Source: Cenococcum geophilum 1.58 (Eukaryota > Ascomycota > Dothideomycetes > Gloniales > Gloniaceae). From it: a DNA stretch of 64,000 nucleotides. Within the stretch, counting starts at the first letter, position 1, and each line of letters starts with the position of its first letter. The notes beneath the pieces were generated by a model. It saw only the letters and a list, made by a program, of their open reading frames with translations. It did no database searches and was not told the origin of the DNA. A program made the translations under genes and the position numbers. The DNA is taken from NCBI GenBank assembly GCA_001692895.1, contig KV748184.1, positions 1,860,001 to 1,924,000 on the forward strand, read 5' to 3'. This document shows, one piece after another, positions 48,524 to 62,640 of the stretch.

Positions 48524-48600
48524 TGGTTCTAGAACTATATAGAGACGGTTCTAGAACTACAAAGGTTCTAAAACTAATCTAAGCAGTACTAGAACTATTT
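48524..48600. repeat. Palindromic CTAGAAC repeats, cluster 3
   Basis: Two GGTTCTAGAACTA units, one GGTTCTAAAACTA and one AGTACTAGAACTA, spaced 20-24 bp apart. The first two are near-perfect palindromes. Confidence 0.7.
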
Positions 48601-49124
48601 GGGTTGTGCTATAAACTAAATATATATAAGTAAACGAGTATCCTTATATATCTGTCCCGGTTCTACCCTAAGTATAATAGTTTTGGTTAGGGCTATATTA
48701 TATCTTATTAAGGGTATATTAGTGTCTTGTTATAGGTATATTGGGATAACTATTATGCCGTGTATGGTAACGATCTCTTTACGGGTCACGTGGTTTGGTT
48801 ACGTTACTATTATTAGTCCGTCCGTCATTTCTGCGGCTAGTGAGATACGTACTTACTATAACTCCTTACTCGAAAACTACGGACTTAACACTATAAGGCT
48901 AACACTTTATTAATAACTAAAATGGACTTTTTATATACTAGTGGAGATTATAAGTATAGGACTAAATTGGCGAGGCAATTCTTCCTTTAAAATCTTCTAA
49001 AGGAAAGTACATTGTGCGTATATTACGACTGTATATAAGTACACTGTCCGCAACTCCCTATCGCGTAGCTATATCTTTACTAGTCTTCTTTAAATCGCGA
49101 TCGGTTATTAAATTCGGAGCTGGG

Positions 49125-49550
49125 TGTAACGGAACCTTATAGCAGGAACTACGATGGGCTCGTTATTAGGCTAGGTATGTAGGTAATGCAAGTATAGAAG
49201 TTAACAACGTAATAATAACTAGTGGAGTAATTGCCTAACAGATTAACTCTAATTATATTCTAAGAATTACTATAAGGAAGGAACTATCTAGGTAGGGACT
49301 AAGGGTCCTTAAATATATAACCGTACTTTTATAAAATCCTTCTTATATATAATATATATATACTCTATCTACTCTATTATAGATTACGCAGATCCTATAA
49401 ATTATATAGATTACCCCACATAACCTTAGTTACTATTCCTCATTATATAGCTCTATCGGCTCTATCTTAGACTATATTTAAATTAACTAACTAGCTTCTT
49501 CCGACTCTTCCCTAAGTAGTTATAACATTATACTTAAAGCGTCCGTAACA
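49125..49550 (-). repeat. 3' LTR of the 49.1-62.6 kb Gypsy element
   Basis: 426 bp, TGTAACGGAACC to GCGTCCGTAACA on the plus strand, next to the complement of a purine tract (CTATCTCCCTCCTC). Confidence 0.93.
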
Positions 49551-52500
49551 CTATCTCCCTCCTCTTTATCTTTATCCTTAAAGATTTAAAATATCTCTAA
49601 GTTGTTTACTAGAGGTATAATATCCGTCTAATTAATTTAGTTAATATTATTGCTTATTATACCTAAAGCAATTTCTTCTTCCTTAACTGCTCGTCGTATT
49701 CGCACTGTCGCTGTAATATTATCTTTTAGTAAGATTATACCGTCTCCGTATTCTTACTGTTTAAAAAAGGGGTTAGTTTATATTGCGTTAGCGAACCTAT
49801 CTTTGTAATAACCGTTCTTTTACTTAGAGTATACTAAAGTAAATATTTATTCGTCCCGTAATGTTCGCTCCGTCTCTAATACTAAATATATATAACCTAT
49901 TACTTTTAATAGTTATCTAGTTCCCTAATTAATTTATTTTAGGGTCTTATATTTAATCTACTGCTACGCGGCTAGATAATAAACTATCTATTACTTTTAC
50001 TAAACTACGCTATTCTTAGGACGCTAAATAGGAGGCTGCTAATACTTAGTAACGGGCCCTTAAGTCTCGTCTTACGGCGTTCGCTTAGTTAATCCGTCTT
50101 AAAAAGGTATATAAAAAGGTCTGTTTTAAGGAGTAGAAACTTATAGAATAGGGTTTATAGAAACTTAGTAATAAAAGAACGGATTCTCCTCTAATAAAGA
50201 AGGAAATAGATCTAAGTAGTTTGGCAACTACTCTTCTTAGGTCCCCCTTAGGTGGCTTATTTTTTAGCGATCCTTTTTTATTAATGCTGCCTAACCTAAT
50301 CTCTTTTAATACTCCTGTACCTTTTCTATAGCATTCTTTAAAATTTTTAGTGGCTTTTAGGTAGTCTTAGTATAGCCTATCTACTTTACTTCGTACTATA
50401 TTTTATTATTAATGTCTTTATAACTAATAATCTTTATAACTTACTATTTATCTTCCTCTTATCCTCTATACGTATCTACTTTGTAAACTAGTAGCTTAAT
50501 ATTCCCGTATGCTAGCTTTAGCATTGCGATATATTATATAGGGTAGATTTTTATTTTAGCTAGTAGGTTTAACTTAAATATAACTAGTAAAATTCTCTAC
50601 TTAATTTTAAAAGGTCCTAGTCTAATATAGTCTAACTTCTTACTTAGTTGTTAACTCTTAAAAATTTTATATAGTAGCTATACTTTATCTCCCTCCTTAA
50701 GATCTAGTCCCTTAGATCTCTTAGTATTATAGTACTTTTTTATTCTTTACTATACTGTCTTTACTGTTTCCATAAGGTCCTTATAAAGATTTATTAATAT
50801 CTCCATTCTTTATTTAGCTATACTACTTATTTTCTTTACTTACTATAGCGATAACGATATCCTTAGCTTATATCTATAATTTGCCTTAAATAGTAATATA
50901 CCTATTCCTTTTTATAGTGTTATATTATATATAAACTATATAACTAGTAATAACAATACCTAATTATTCTGTGCGTAATTAATATAATATTTTAGATACT
51001 GTTTTAGTATCTAATTTAATCTCTTTATTTAACCGTCTGTCTGTGGATAATATATAGTAAAAGTTACTGCTCTAACTCTTTACTCCGCTAAGAATACCTC
51101 TTAAAATACTGCTATAAATCTTAGATCCCTATCTAATATAATTTTACTTAGTGCTCCATATCTTATAAATACTTCTTTAATATAGATTCTAGCGATATCT
51201 TCTGCTAATATTTCTTCTATATATACTATAAAGTATCCCCACTTTATAAGCTTGTCTACTATTACTAAAATTACGTTATAATCTTATCTAGTAATAGGAT
51301 CTCTTAACTTTAATAATTTAATAATAAAGTCTTATAATATAACCTCCTATAGTCTTTTTAGTGTCTTAATAGGTTATAGCCCTCTATATAGCTTATGCCT
51401 TATTAGTTTATTTCTTTAGTAATCTAAGTATTCTTTTATAACTTTTCTTACTATGCTTTAGATTCTATTAATAATATACTCCTCTTAGAGTCTTAATACT
51501 AAGCCTATGGCCCTATTATATCCCTAAGTTATTCCCTTATAGAAGTCTTCCATAAATTACTTTGCTATGCTCTTTAGGATATACGTTACTTTTTAATTCT
51601 TATATATATCTGCCTATAAATCTTCTAGTTATGCTTTTAGAATCCTTTATACTTAAAGGCTCTTTAGTATTTTATAGACTTTATTTAACTCTTCTTAAGT
51701 TATTATAATCTTCGGATAATTGTACCTAATTAATCCGTCTATATTTTTTCGCAGTAAAGCCCTTAATAGCTTTTTATTGTTTTATAGTTTAGCTTTATAA
51801 CTTAGAGCGTTTACTTTTATATTATTTATACCTTTAGTATACTAAATCTTAAAATGGTATTCTATAAGTATCTCTACTCATCTAACCTGCCTTTAGTTAA
51901 GTTCCTTTATTATTAGGAATTCCGTTAGGTTCTTATAATCCGTCTTAACTATAAATAGTTTCTCTATACCTTATAAGAATGCTTTCTATTTTTTTAATAC
52001 TATAACTATATCTAATAACTCCTTATTATAGATGCTATAGTTTAACTCTAGTAGTATTATCTTCCGACTATAGTATGGTGCCATCTATTTTAATATTTCT
52101 ATATAAAGTACGCCCCTAGTATATAGTCTAATATATCTATCTTTATAACCGTCTCTAGTCTTAGTTAATAGATCTTTAGAACTGGCTCCTAGGTAAATAA
52201 CTCTTTAACTTTTTTTAAAGAGTCCTCTTTATTTCTTTTCCTATACCTATAGTTCTTCTTTCTTTATTAATTACGTAAACGGCTTAATATCCTTTAACTA
52301 TTGTGCTATAAACCTTCTACAGTAATTGTAAAACCCTAGAAATAATCTTAACTGCGTAACGTTCTTTAGTTTTTACTAATTTACTATAGCCTTAATCTTC
52401 TTTAGATCTATACTAAATTAGCCTAGTTTAATAATAAATTTAATAAAATCGGTCTTCCTAGTAAAGAACTCGCATTTCTTAATTGCTACTAGTATCTATT

Positions 52501-55500
52501 CTTCTTATAATCTCTTTAAAACCTATTTAATATATTCCCCGTGTTCTTCCTTAGTTATTAAGTAGATAATAATGTTATTAAGGTATACTATAATAAATTT
52601 ATCTAAGTGTTTTCCTAATATATTGTTAATACGCTTCTAGAACATTACTAGTGCGTTTATAAGCCTAAATTATATAACTAATGGTTTATATAGTCCTTCC
52701 TTTAATCTAAAGGCTGCCTTTTATTTGTTGCCTTCCTTAATCCTAATCTAATGGTACGCCTATCTTAGATCTATCTTTATAAAGATTTGTGTATTACCTA
52801 TCCTATTTTAGATTTCGCTAATTAAGGGTAAAGGATACCTATCCTTCCTAGTAATGCTGTTTAACTGTCTATAGTTAATATATAGCCTTAGTTTACCATT
52901 CTTCTTTAGTATAAATAGTACTGGATAACCTACTAATAACTATAATGGTCTAATATATCCCTTTTATAGGTTTTCTTAAATAAACTCTTTTAATACTTTA
53001 CCTTCCTCTTTAGTAAGCTTATAGATTAAAAAGAACCTTAGACTTATTTCTAGTTCTAATTCTATCTTATAGTTCTATGCTATATACTTTAATAGCTTTT
53101 TACTTTTTAGTAACTATAGTTTCTTACCGTACTTATAGTATCTTTTTAGTATATAACTTAGTCCTTTTTCTATTTCTTTATAGGTTGCTCCTACTTAGTA
53201 CTATACTAACTTGGCTTATTATTGTATCTTGCGGCGTTAAGTATTCCTAATATTGACCTAACCTGTAATCTAATTGATCTTTGGATTATATTCCTATAAC
53301 TAAGGCATTCCTAATACTGCCTTATTATTCCCTAATAGTAATATATTAAAAGACATCTTAATTTATCTCCCTTTAATGGTTAACTAAATAGGTCCTGTTT
53401 TAAGATTAATAATCCCTCCTCTATAGGCTATTAGATCTCCTAAAATTGTTACTAATAGGTAAAAATGCTCCTTTTTCCTATATAGTAAACCTATCCTTTT
53501 AACTACTGCTAGCGAAATATGGTTCCTTATTACTCCACTATCTATTAGTGCCTTAAACTGTTAATCTTACTACTTAACTTATAAATTTAGATGTTGTCCT
53601 TAAATTTCTTTAAGGGTTTAAGGCTCTACTACTAGTTCCTTTTAGTTCTGTAGGCCTTCACTTTCCTAACTATTAGCTACTTAATCCTATTTATACTTAG
53701 TTTAACTTTAGCTAATACTTAGTTCGCTTTTTGTCTTTAATATACTATAAATACGTGTTTTCTAGGTATTTTTACTACTATTATCCGTCTAGGTATTCTT
53801 CTGTAAGGAATCTTCCTAGCTAAAGTATTAAGTCTCCTAACTTTTGAACTTCTACTAGATGCTAACTATATATATACTTAGCATTTCTATACTTTTATTC
53901 TTTTATTAACTAATATATTCTTATAGGATATTTCCGGTGCTTATTCTTAGGTGCTTTATATATATTATACATATTATCTATATATGCGATCTATACCAGT
54001 ATATAGTATACTTGGTGTCTTGGGTTAACTCTTAGCTTATCTTTATCCTTAAGTTTAAACCTTTCTTATATTAATCTAAACGTTATAACTTTATTTATAA
54101 GTACTAAGATATATCTTTCGCTTCTCTAGTCCTCTAAACGCTCCTTTAAATCCTTTAACATTATAATTAAGGCTCCTTTAATGTGATTTATAGCCTTCTC
54201 TATAATTAGGTACTCTTAGATAACTTTCTTGTCTAACTACATATAGAAATCTTCTTACTTGTTATTATGCCTTTATCTATACTACTTTTAGTATAGCTAC
54301 TAAAGTGTATACGGCTTATCTATAAGGAAGTATCTTCTTATTACTACGTTATAATAACCTTTTATGTGTCGTTCCTTAAACCTAGTTAGAATTCTTAAAT
54401 CCTCTTCTTATTCTAGTTTAGTAAACTACTTAGCTCTTAATATGCCTACCCTAGGCCTATTAGTAATTCTTTATATAGGTGCTCGATCCCTTATACATCC
54501 CAATATACTAGATCTCTTATTTAGTTTCTGTTCTTACTATAAGGTAATTCTTACTCTAAATTCCTTTATAGTTTCTTTCTTTTTGCGTCTTATAAGTAAA
54601 TCCTTAAAGTTATTTTACTTTTTAATCTTACTATTAACTTTTTAATCTTTAGTTTAAACGCTTTATTTTACTAGTAAGTCTTCTAGGTCTATATATCTGT
54701 CTCCTAATTTAGTTGCTATTTATACTGCAGATTCTCTAATCTTGTTAATAGTCCTTATTTATGTCTTAAAGTCTTAGTTCTATAGGATTCTTAATTCTAA
54801 GCTAGCTTCTAACTTAAGCTTTACTTCTACCTTAGTCTACTTAGACTTACTTAGTGTTTTTATCTCGTCTTAAAAGTTTTAAATCTTACTTATCTCGTCT
54901 TAAGAGTCTTATACCTATAGGAAACTCTATCCCAAGCTTATTTGTATGTCTTTAAACTAAGCTGCTACTCTACTCTATTGGTTTTCGTCTGTTATAGGTC
55001 TTTAAGCTTACCTTATCTCGTTTTAAGAATCTTAGTCGTCTCTTATCTTGTCTTAAAAATCTTAAGCCTTTAGCCTTTTGCCTTTATTAAGTGCCGAAGT
55101 AGTTCGCTATCTTACTTTTTTTACGTCTTATAAAGCGATAGACGTTATATCTAGTGGGGTCTTAATCCCTACTAATGTTCCCTATTCTATAGTGGAATTA
55201 TCCTCTACCTCTATTATAATATCTCTAAGATCTATATGCTTCTAGTAAGCTGCCCTTATCGCCTTATTATTATAAAATGTTTCGCCTATATTAAATTTAT
55301 TATCCTTAATATCTAATTTACGAACTAGTTTATTGGTTCCTCTATACTTTATAGATTTTGGCTCCTATAGCTAATAGCTTATACCGTACTTAGCGTCTTT
55401 ATAAATTTGGCATGCGTTATTATAATAAAACGCGAAACTTTTAATTAAACATTCCTTTATTCCTCGCAGTATACTATTATCCCTTTATATATATATGTCT

Positions 55501-55596
55501 TCTACTATTAGTCTAGTTCCCTTTATTATATAGTAACTTTAACCATCTTTATAATCCCTTATAAAGTAACCCTATTTTCTATAATTTATATAAGCT

Positions 55597-58500
55597 TTAG
55601 AGACAATTTCTAAACTAAAGCTCTTACTGCACCCGGCCTAAAAAGACTAAAACTAACTAAAAGAACCCTAAAAAACACCTAGAGAATCCCCCTGAGATAC
55701 ATACATCGTAGGGGAGGTACACGTTAAACGATAGTGGTTTGCACTTGCGCGCGTCCACTAGAACTACGCCTAGTAATAGCCCTCTATAATAAGAACGGGC
55801 GAATACCACACTATAAAGCGGAAAGACTTCTATTAAGAAGGCATCTAATAAAATATAAAGCCTATTAAACGCGTCTAGTATCCATAGTTATAGGGGAGTA
55901 ACTGTTAGCTATAATAAACTAATACAGCTAGTAGAATAGCTCCGCCAATCTAGTAAACCTTAGGCGCCCCTCTAGCAAACCCTTAATTAAATCCTCTAAC
56001 GGCTAAGCAAAATTAAAAATAAATAAAACCTCTCCTTACCGGCGAACTGTACCTAGGCCACTATAGCTATACGTCTATAGTATAGGGAATCTACCCCCCT
56101 AAAGATAGTATCTGAGTATATAATTATAATATAACTAAATATAGAAAAAGTAGAGGGGCTTAGGGGATAATTAGAAACAGAAGTCCTTATAAAGATTCGC
56201 AAAGAGGTCTATAACGCTATTATAGTCTAGCACCTTAGGAGTAAAGATATTAAAGTTACCTTAAAGGACTAATAGGTAAAAGAATAAGCTATTAGGGTAG
56301 GGGATAGGCTAGAAGAATGTATTAGCATAAAAGTGCTCTATAAAGATTACCCAGTTAAAGTCCTAGCGGTTCCCCTAAGCCTTAGGGTAGAAAAGGGACG
56401 CTAGGCGGATAATATAGCAACTATATATAAGATAGTAAAATAAACGGAACGCCTTATACTAAGACTTAAGATTACCTAAATCTAATAGCTTTAATAAGAA
56501 AATATAAACTAAGTATATAATAAAAATAATAAAAGAATATAAGGGTCGCTAGAGACTCGCTAAGGAAATACTAGTTAAACGTATAGCTCCCTTATTATTA
56601 GTATATATATACTAGGAATATAAAAACTCCTTATTTAAAAAGGCATTATAATAAATAGCCTTATATATAATGTAAGGCTCTATAACTATAGACTCTACCT
56701 AAAATAATATTATTACTACATATAATAGGGATATACTTAATCTATATACGCAGTATAGGTATGCTACGGTCACTATATAGGCCCCCACAATATAAGACAC
56801 TACTTAAATTAAGACTAAATAAAATGCGTAAACTGCTACCGAAGTATATATAAGGCGTAGGAGAGAGAAAACTGCATTAAATACAGGAGACGGAAGGTAA
56901 GGGCTTAATAGCTATAGGAATAACTATACGCTAGGTTATATAAATAGAAATAATAGGCAATAAGCTAAAGGGGCGTAGGTACCTTTTTAGCGTTTTCTAC
57001 CTTTAACACTAGGGGGCTAGGCTAGCTATTCTAAGCCTTAACGGGCTAGAAGTAATGCCGCGTGATATTACTAAACTATATAGAGATATAAGGGTTATAG
57101 GGGATATAAGGGAGAGGACGCCCTATAGGAAGACCCTTATAGACAGCTATAGTAAGCTTAAAACCGGGATAATTAAGAATTAGACTTAACGCGGTAAATA
57201 TAATATTTATAACTAACTCTTAAAGGGTATATAGCTAACTAGTAAAAATAGGGGAAGAACCGGAGATAATATTAGATTTAGATATAAAAGCGCTAGTAGG
57301 AATATAAAACACGGGAATAGAAAGCTCTATATAAAATAAGTAGTAACTAGGGTATAGACATAAGAGATAGAAGTTTTAAATATTCTAAAGAAAGTAGAAA
57401 TAGAAGAAGTAAGGAATAATAAAAAGGCGAAGGACCCTTACTAGGGGTCCGCCACCTATCTATTATATAGTATAACTATAGCAATATAAACCACTATCTT
57501 ATAAGGCCCTTACTAAATAGTCTAAACCTAAAAAAATACTATATCCTTACTATATAAGAGCCGTACTATAATACCTATATATAATTAACATACTGCCTCC
57601 AAGAATTCTAGCTCCTATATAAACTAAAAGCAGCTATACGCGTATGCTTTATAATTAGTAAAACTATTAGCCTATCCTTATAGTTATAGCAGGCAGTTAA
57701 TCTAGATATTATAGTTATAATAATCTAAATATATAGAGGACTAGTATAAATTATTAATGTATATAACCCTAGGGTTAAAGGGGTCCTATAAATAGAGAAT
57801 ATTATATTAGTAATAAGCTTACTTAAAACTAAAGGTATAGAGTTTATCCTATTAGGAGATATAAGCCTCTACCACCTATAGTAGGGGGGTATCTACGTCG
57901 CTGCTAAATAATAGGTAGAGTGCCTACTAAAAGCTATAGACACCTAGGGCCTTAAGCTAGCCACCCCCCCTAGAGTAATTATATGGTAATAAGGACCCGC
58001 TAAAAGTATAATTAACCTTATATTTATAAACAAAGGCCTATACTAGAGACTTAAAAGGTATAACCCTAAAAAAGAATAGGCATTTACCTTAGACCATATC
58101 CCTATTTAGATATAGCTAGATTTAGATATTAAGGCGTAACTAAATAGTAAAAGATACGTAATAAGGATGCTTAAAGTAGATAGTTTCCTTAATATAGTTA
58201 AACAATAACTCTAAGACCTAGAAGAAATCTACCTAATACTAAATAAGTAAGGCTTATTAGCTACCCCTAAGGAAATTAACTAAAGACTAGAAAGGATTTA
58301 GATAGCGATTAAAAATAGGCTAAAAAAGTACTGCCCGGTTTTAAGACCGGGCCCCTATATATAATACGTATAGTCTATATAATACGCGGTTCTTATAGCT
58401 AGCCAATAATAAGTAAAAAGGAAATACTTAAGTAGCTATAACCCTAAAGATAAGAGATAATATAAAGATATAAGAAACTAGTTAAAGAACACCCTAAAAA

Positions 58501-61155
58501 AAGAAGTAAGAAATAACTAGAGATAATTTATAAATAAGTATACTTTTAACCTAAGCTTCCCTATAATAAGGGCCTATAGGCTATAGTAAAATAGGTAAAG
58601 AAAAAGGTAGGGCAATTAGTAGAAGACCTATACCTACTACCCTTATAAAGAGTAGGGGAATTATAGGCCACTAATAATAATAATAAGAAGGTAAAGATCC
58701 TTATAGAAAGGTTCTTCCCCTAACCGGCTTTAGTAGACCTTAGTAATATTATAGGTAAAGCACCGGTAACTTGCCTGTGGGTTAATAACAATATAATAAC
58801 AGAGGAAATGGCCAGAACTATTAGCCGCCTTTTAAATAATATAGTACTAGGTCTAGATAGGATTCTAAATAAGGCCTTAAAGACCTATAGACTATTTATA
58901 GCACCCTAGCTTATAGATATAGCTAGAGCATACTTTACTATAGGCTACTACCCATAACTCGGAAGATTTATAACAACGGTTATTCTATAAAAAGAAGGTA
59001 AAGCAGATTACTTAATCCTAGGAAGCTACCGCCCTATTGCCTTAAAAAATACCCTTAGCAAGATCTTAGAAAAGGTAATAGCAGACTATATAGTAGACAC
59101 AGCTAAGAAATACGCCCTACTACTATAGAGCTAAATAGGGGTAAGAAAGAACCGCTTAATACTATTAGCACTTACGCTACTTACTGCCACCATTAAATCT
59201 GTATAGGCGATGCGAAGGGACTTTATAGTATTAATACTTAGCCTAGATATTAGTGGCGCCTACAATAACATACCCTATAAGCGTCTCCTATATATCCTTA
59301 GGGTAAAAGGCTTCTTAGAATAGATTATATAATTTATTTAAGGGTTTATAGGTTAGAAAGAAATATTACTAGTCTTTAGCGGATACTAGAGCCCCCCTAT
59401 TGTAGTTATAACAGAAATACTATAAGGATTACCCCTCTTGCCTATACTCTTCTTTTTCTTTATAAGCAACCTGCTTAATTCCTTTAAGAAAGGGGCAACC
59501 TAGGGGATAGGCTTTATTAATAATACAAACCTAATTATATACGGGCTATTAGCCGCAAAGAATTGCAGAATGCTAGAGAAAGCTTATAACACCTATATAG
59601 AATAGGCAAGACGATATAGAGTCTAATTCTTACTAGAGAAATACTAGCTAATCCATTTTATAAGAAAACGTAACTAATCTGCAGATCTTTAGCATATAAT
59701 CTATATCTAAGGCTTTAAGGGTTAACCAGTTTAGGGCCTAAGGGTATTAGGAGTATAAGTAGATAGTAAGCTCCGGTAAAGCGTATATACGGCATAAGCG
59801 GCCTATAAGGGCTAAGCATAGTATATCACATTATTTAGGATCATTAATTCTATATAGGGCCCATGCTTCTAAAGGTCACGCCTACTATATATAGTAGTTA
59901 TCCAGCTAACTATAACGTATAGGTCTAGTATTTAGGCCATTAAAGAATCTAAGAAAGGCCCCCCTAAGTCGCTCCTTAAACTACTCTAAAAGGTCTAAAT
60001 AGCCTACCTTTAGAGTATAATAGGCGGATATAAGCGAACGGCTATAGCACTTCTTAAGAAGGAAGCTAATATTCCCCCCCTATAACTATATATTAAAGCC
60101 GCTGTAATATAAAGGGCCTAAAATAAACGCAACTCTAATATTATAAAGTATATTAAGACACGCCTAAATAAACTATAGAGGGACTTTAGGGCGCCCTATA
60201 GGAGAACAAACCAATAACCCTAAAGTAGGGAAGATATATTAGAGAAACAGGTAAAGAAAGTAGAAGAAGAATAGTGCTGCTTTAGGGCCTAGGCCTATAT
60301 AGAGGAGAAAGGGAGACGTATAAGAGGCTAGTAAAGATAATAGCAAGAAAGAGAAAGGAGCTAAAGTAGAGCATAAAAGAATACTAGGAAACCATCTACT
60401 ATAATATAATATTAGTTAGACTAACGCTAAAGAGGTATATAGGAGTTAAAGGTACAGAGGCTAACTAAGGCAAGAGGAACCTAAGCCGTAGCATAGTTAA
60501 CGCTATAGGGGGTAAACACTCTAGGGCTCTAAGAAGGCCTAATAAAGGTAAAAAATATAATAGCGACACTCTTAAGAATAGGAATAATAGGACTAAAAGA
60601 CTAGCTTTACCGGGTAGGTGTCCTAGTAAGTAGCCTAAAATATAAATATAGCTGGCTAAGATAGACACTAAAACATATAATACTGTTATACCTCTTATAC
60701 ACTAACTAAAAAGTAATACTTTTAGTAGCTAGCATAGAGAACTATAATACACTGCTCTTAATATAAAAAGGCCTTAAGGCGGTTACCTAGTAGCTTATTA
60801 GCTAAAATATACTAAACCAGTTTTAGGTTATAAGGGAAATAGTAATAAAGGGTAGAAGGGCAAGCAACGGGCGCCCCCTAATNACTNTANAGTAGTAGAG
60901 TAAAGTNTANAATACTAGCGCGTCTATAGGCTTATTACGGCAGTAGTAGTTCCTAAGGAGGTTAAAAAGTAAGGTAGTAGAAGTACTATAGGTAACTCGC
61001 AGGCGCCTTATAGGCGCCTTATAGGCGAGTTCTAAAAGGCGGGGAGATAGATTACGGGGTTTTCTTAAATAGAGTTTTCTCCCTATATGTATATAAGGAG
61101 TAGTCCGTATAGGCCTAATAGGGATCTAAATCGGATGTTAAGCAATGAATTATTA
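55597..61155 (+). mobile_element. Tad-like LINE, copy 2, full length (5.56 kb)
   Basis: An 11-bp direct repeat (TTATATAAGCT) flanks it at 55586-55596 and 61156-61166, and the Gypsy gag sequence is continuous once it is removed, so both ends are known. Parts: 5' leader and ORF1 (gag-like, about 55650-57430, poorly readable), endonuclease about 57450-58000 with LLGDISLYHL near 57855, reverse transcriptase about 58690-59700 with LDISGAYNNIPYKRLLYILR near 59245, Cys/His C-terminus about 60600-60860, 3' UTR, and a short ATT tail. ORF1 and ORF2 are broken by many RIP-type stops. Isolated N bases lie at 60883-60910. Confidence 0.9.
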
Positions 61156-62209
61156 TTATATAAGCTCTATTTTTAAACTATTAACTTTGCTATAGAGTCC
61201 GCCTAAATATCTTCTGCTACTAAGATCCCTGGTTTAGCCTTTGCTCTTTAATCCTATAATTACTAAATCCTTAACCTTTAGGTTTTTATAATTTCTTACT
61301 CCATCTCTTATAGGCTTTTTTAATACTACTTAGGTTTATTAGCTCTGCGCTATACTATATTTTCTAATTTAGCTTCTATTATTGCGTACTCTACGCCTTA
61401 TATAACTATAAAACTCTATTCTAACCTCTCTTAGTTTATTCCCTTTAGTAGATCTAATTATTAATCTTAATCGCTTAATCTATTAACTCCCTTAGGGTGT
61501 CCGCATCTTCTATTAGGATAATCGCGTTTTAGACTTTAGCCTTAAGTCCTTGCTTATACTATGCTATAAGCGCCCTATTATTCTACTTAACTTATATCGC
61601 TAGCGTCTAAAACTATATAGTGTACTTAATTGCTAAAGTTTATTATATAATGTCTTAGAGTTTTCTTTTTGCTATAATTATTAATTTCGGGTCTCCAAAT
61701 ATTTGCGTAAGTTGCTCTATAAATCCTTTCCAACTTAAGAATATAAATTGCATATCTTGGTTAGTAGTTATTATTCCGTTCGTTTATATCTCTATAAAAT
61801 AAGGTTTAAACTATTCTAGTGCTCTTCCTAATAGGAATAGTCCTGTATAGGCTATTCGATCCATAGGTATTAGTAGCTTTACCCCTTCTTATAAAACCTT
61901 AAAGTATATTTACATAAGAAATCCTTTAAGCTTTAATCTTTCTCCTAAGAATCTCTTAATGGATAGTAACTTAACCTTTACTGCTTTAATCCCATTAACC
62001 CTTTCTTCTAACGCTGTATTTTTAGCTATTAACTAGTTAATTACCTCTTATAACTGTCCAACCGTCATAGGTTGCTGTAAATTAGTATCTACTATACTAG
62101 TGTTACCTAACCTTAAAGTAGTTGCCGCTGTCGATAGCGTTATAGTAGCTGCTTTTGGTGGTATATTATTTAACTTTTTGTATTTAATACTGTAACTAGG
62201 TAGTAATTA

Positions 62210-62635
62210 TATAACGGAACCTTATAGCAGGAACTACGATGGGCTTATTATTGGGCTAGGTATATAGGTAATGCAAATATAGAAGTTAATAACGTAATAA
62301 TAATTAGTGGAGTGGTTGCCTAATAGATTAACTCTAATTATATTCTGAGAATTACTATAAGGAAGGAACTATCTAGGTAGGGATTAAGGGTCCTTAAATA
62401 CATAACCGTACTCCTATAAAATCCTTCTTGTACGTAATATATGTATACTCTATTTACTCTATTATGGATTACGTAGATCCTATAGATTATATAGATTACC
62501 CTATATAACCTTAGTTACCATTCCTCGTTATATAGCTTTATCGGCTCCATCCTAGACCGTACTTAAATTAACTAACTAGCTTCTTCCGACTTTTCCCTAA
62601 GTAGTTATAACATTGTACTTAAAGCGTCCGTAATA
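62210..62635 (-). repeat. 5' LTR of the 49.1-62.6 kb Gypsy element
   Basis: 426 bp, pairs with 49125-49550; differences are mainly transitions. Confidence 0.93.
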
Positions 62636-62640
62636 CTGGG

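Larger units (their letters stand above)
47542..49119. other. Intergenic region with palindromic repeats, no gene
   Basis: The first ~280 bp have balanced composition and probably hold the 3' UTR. From 47824 on, three clusters of CTAGAAC-type palindromes occur. A 76-codon frame at 48683-48913 shows no domain and lies in AT-rich DNA. Nothing else is recognised up to the Gypsy target site. Confidence 0.6.
49125..62635 (-). mobile_element. Gypsy (chromovirus) LTR retrotransposon fossil, second copy, holding a LINE
   Basis: 426-bp LTRs (49125-49550, 62210-62635) and a perfect CTGGG duplication (49120-49124, 62636-62640) bound it. It is the same family as 28995-43188 but inverted. On the minus strand: gag about 62160-61170 and 55596-55450, protease about 53550-53330, reverse transcriptase about 53050-52430, RNase H about 52180-51800, integrase about 51650-50550, and chromodomain about 50420-50270. 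The LINE at 55597-61155 interrupts gag beside its zinc knuckle. Without the LINE it is 7.94 kb. Heavily RIP-mutated and broken throughout. Confidence 0.93.

Noticed and set aside
47824-48600. CRISPR array
   Set aside because: Units are irregular in length and sequence, often inverted, and the genome is eukaryotic.
48683-48913. 76-codon frame as a small gene
   Set aside because: No domain, no intron signals, and it lies in AT-rich DNA downstream of the palindromes.
54364-54645. 93-codon frame mirrored at 31409-31690
   Set aside because: Both are antisense frames of the same region in the two sister Gypsy copies, open by chance in AT-rich DNA.
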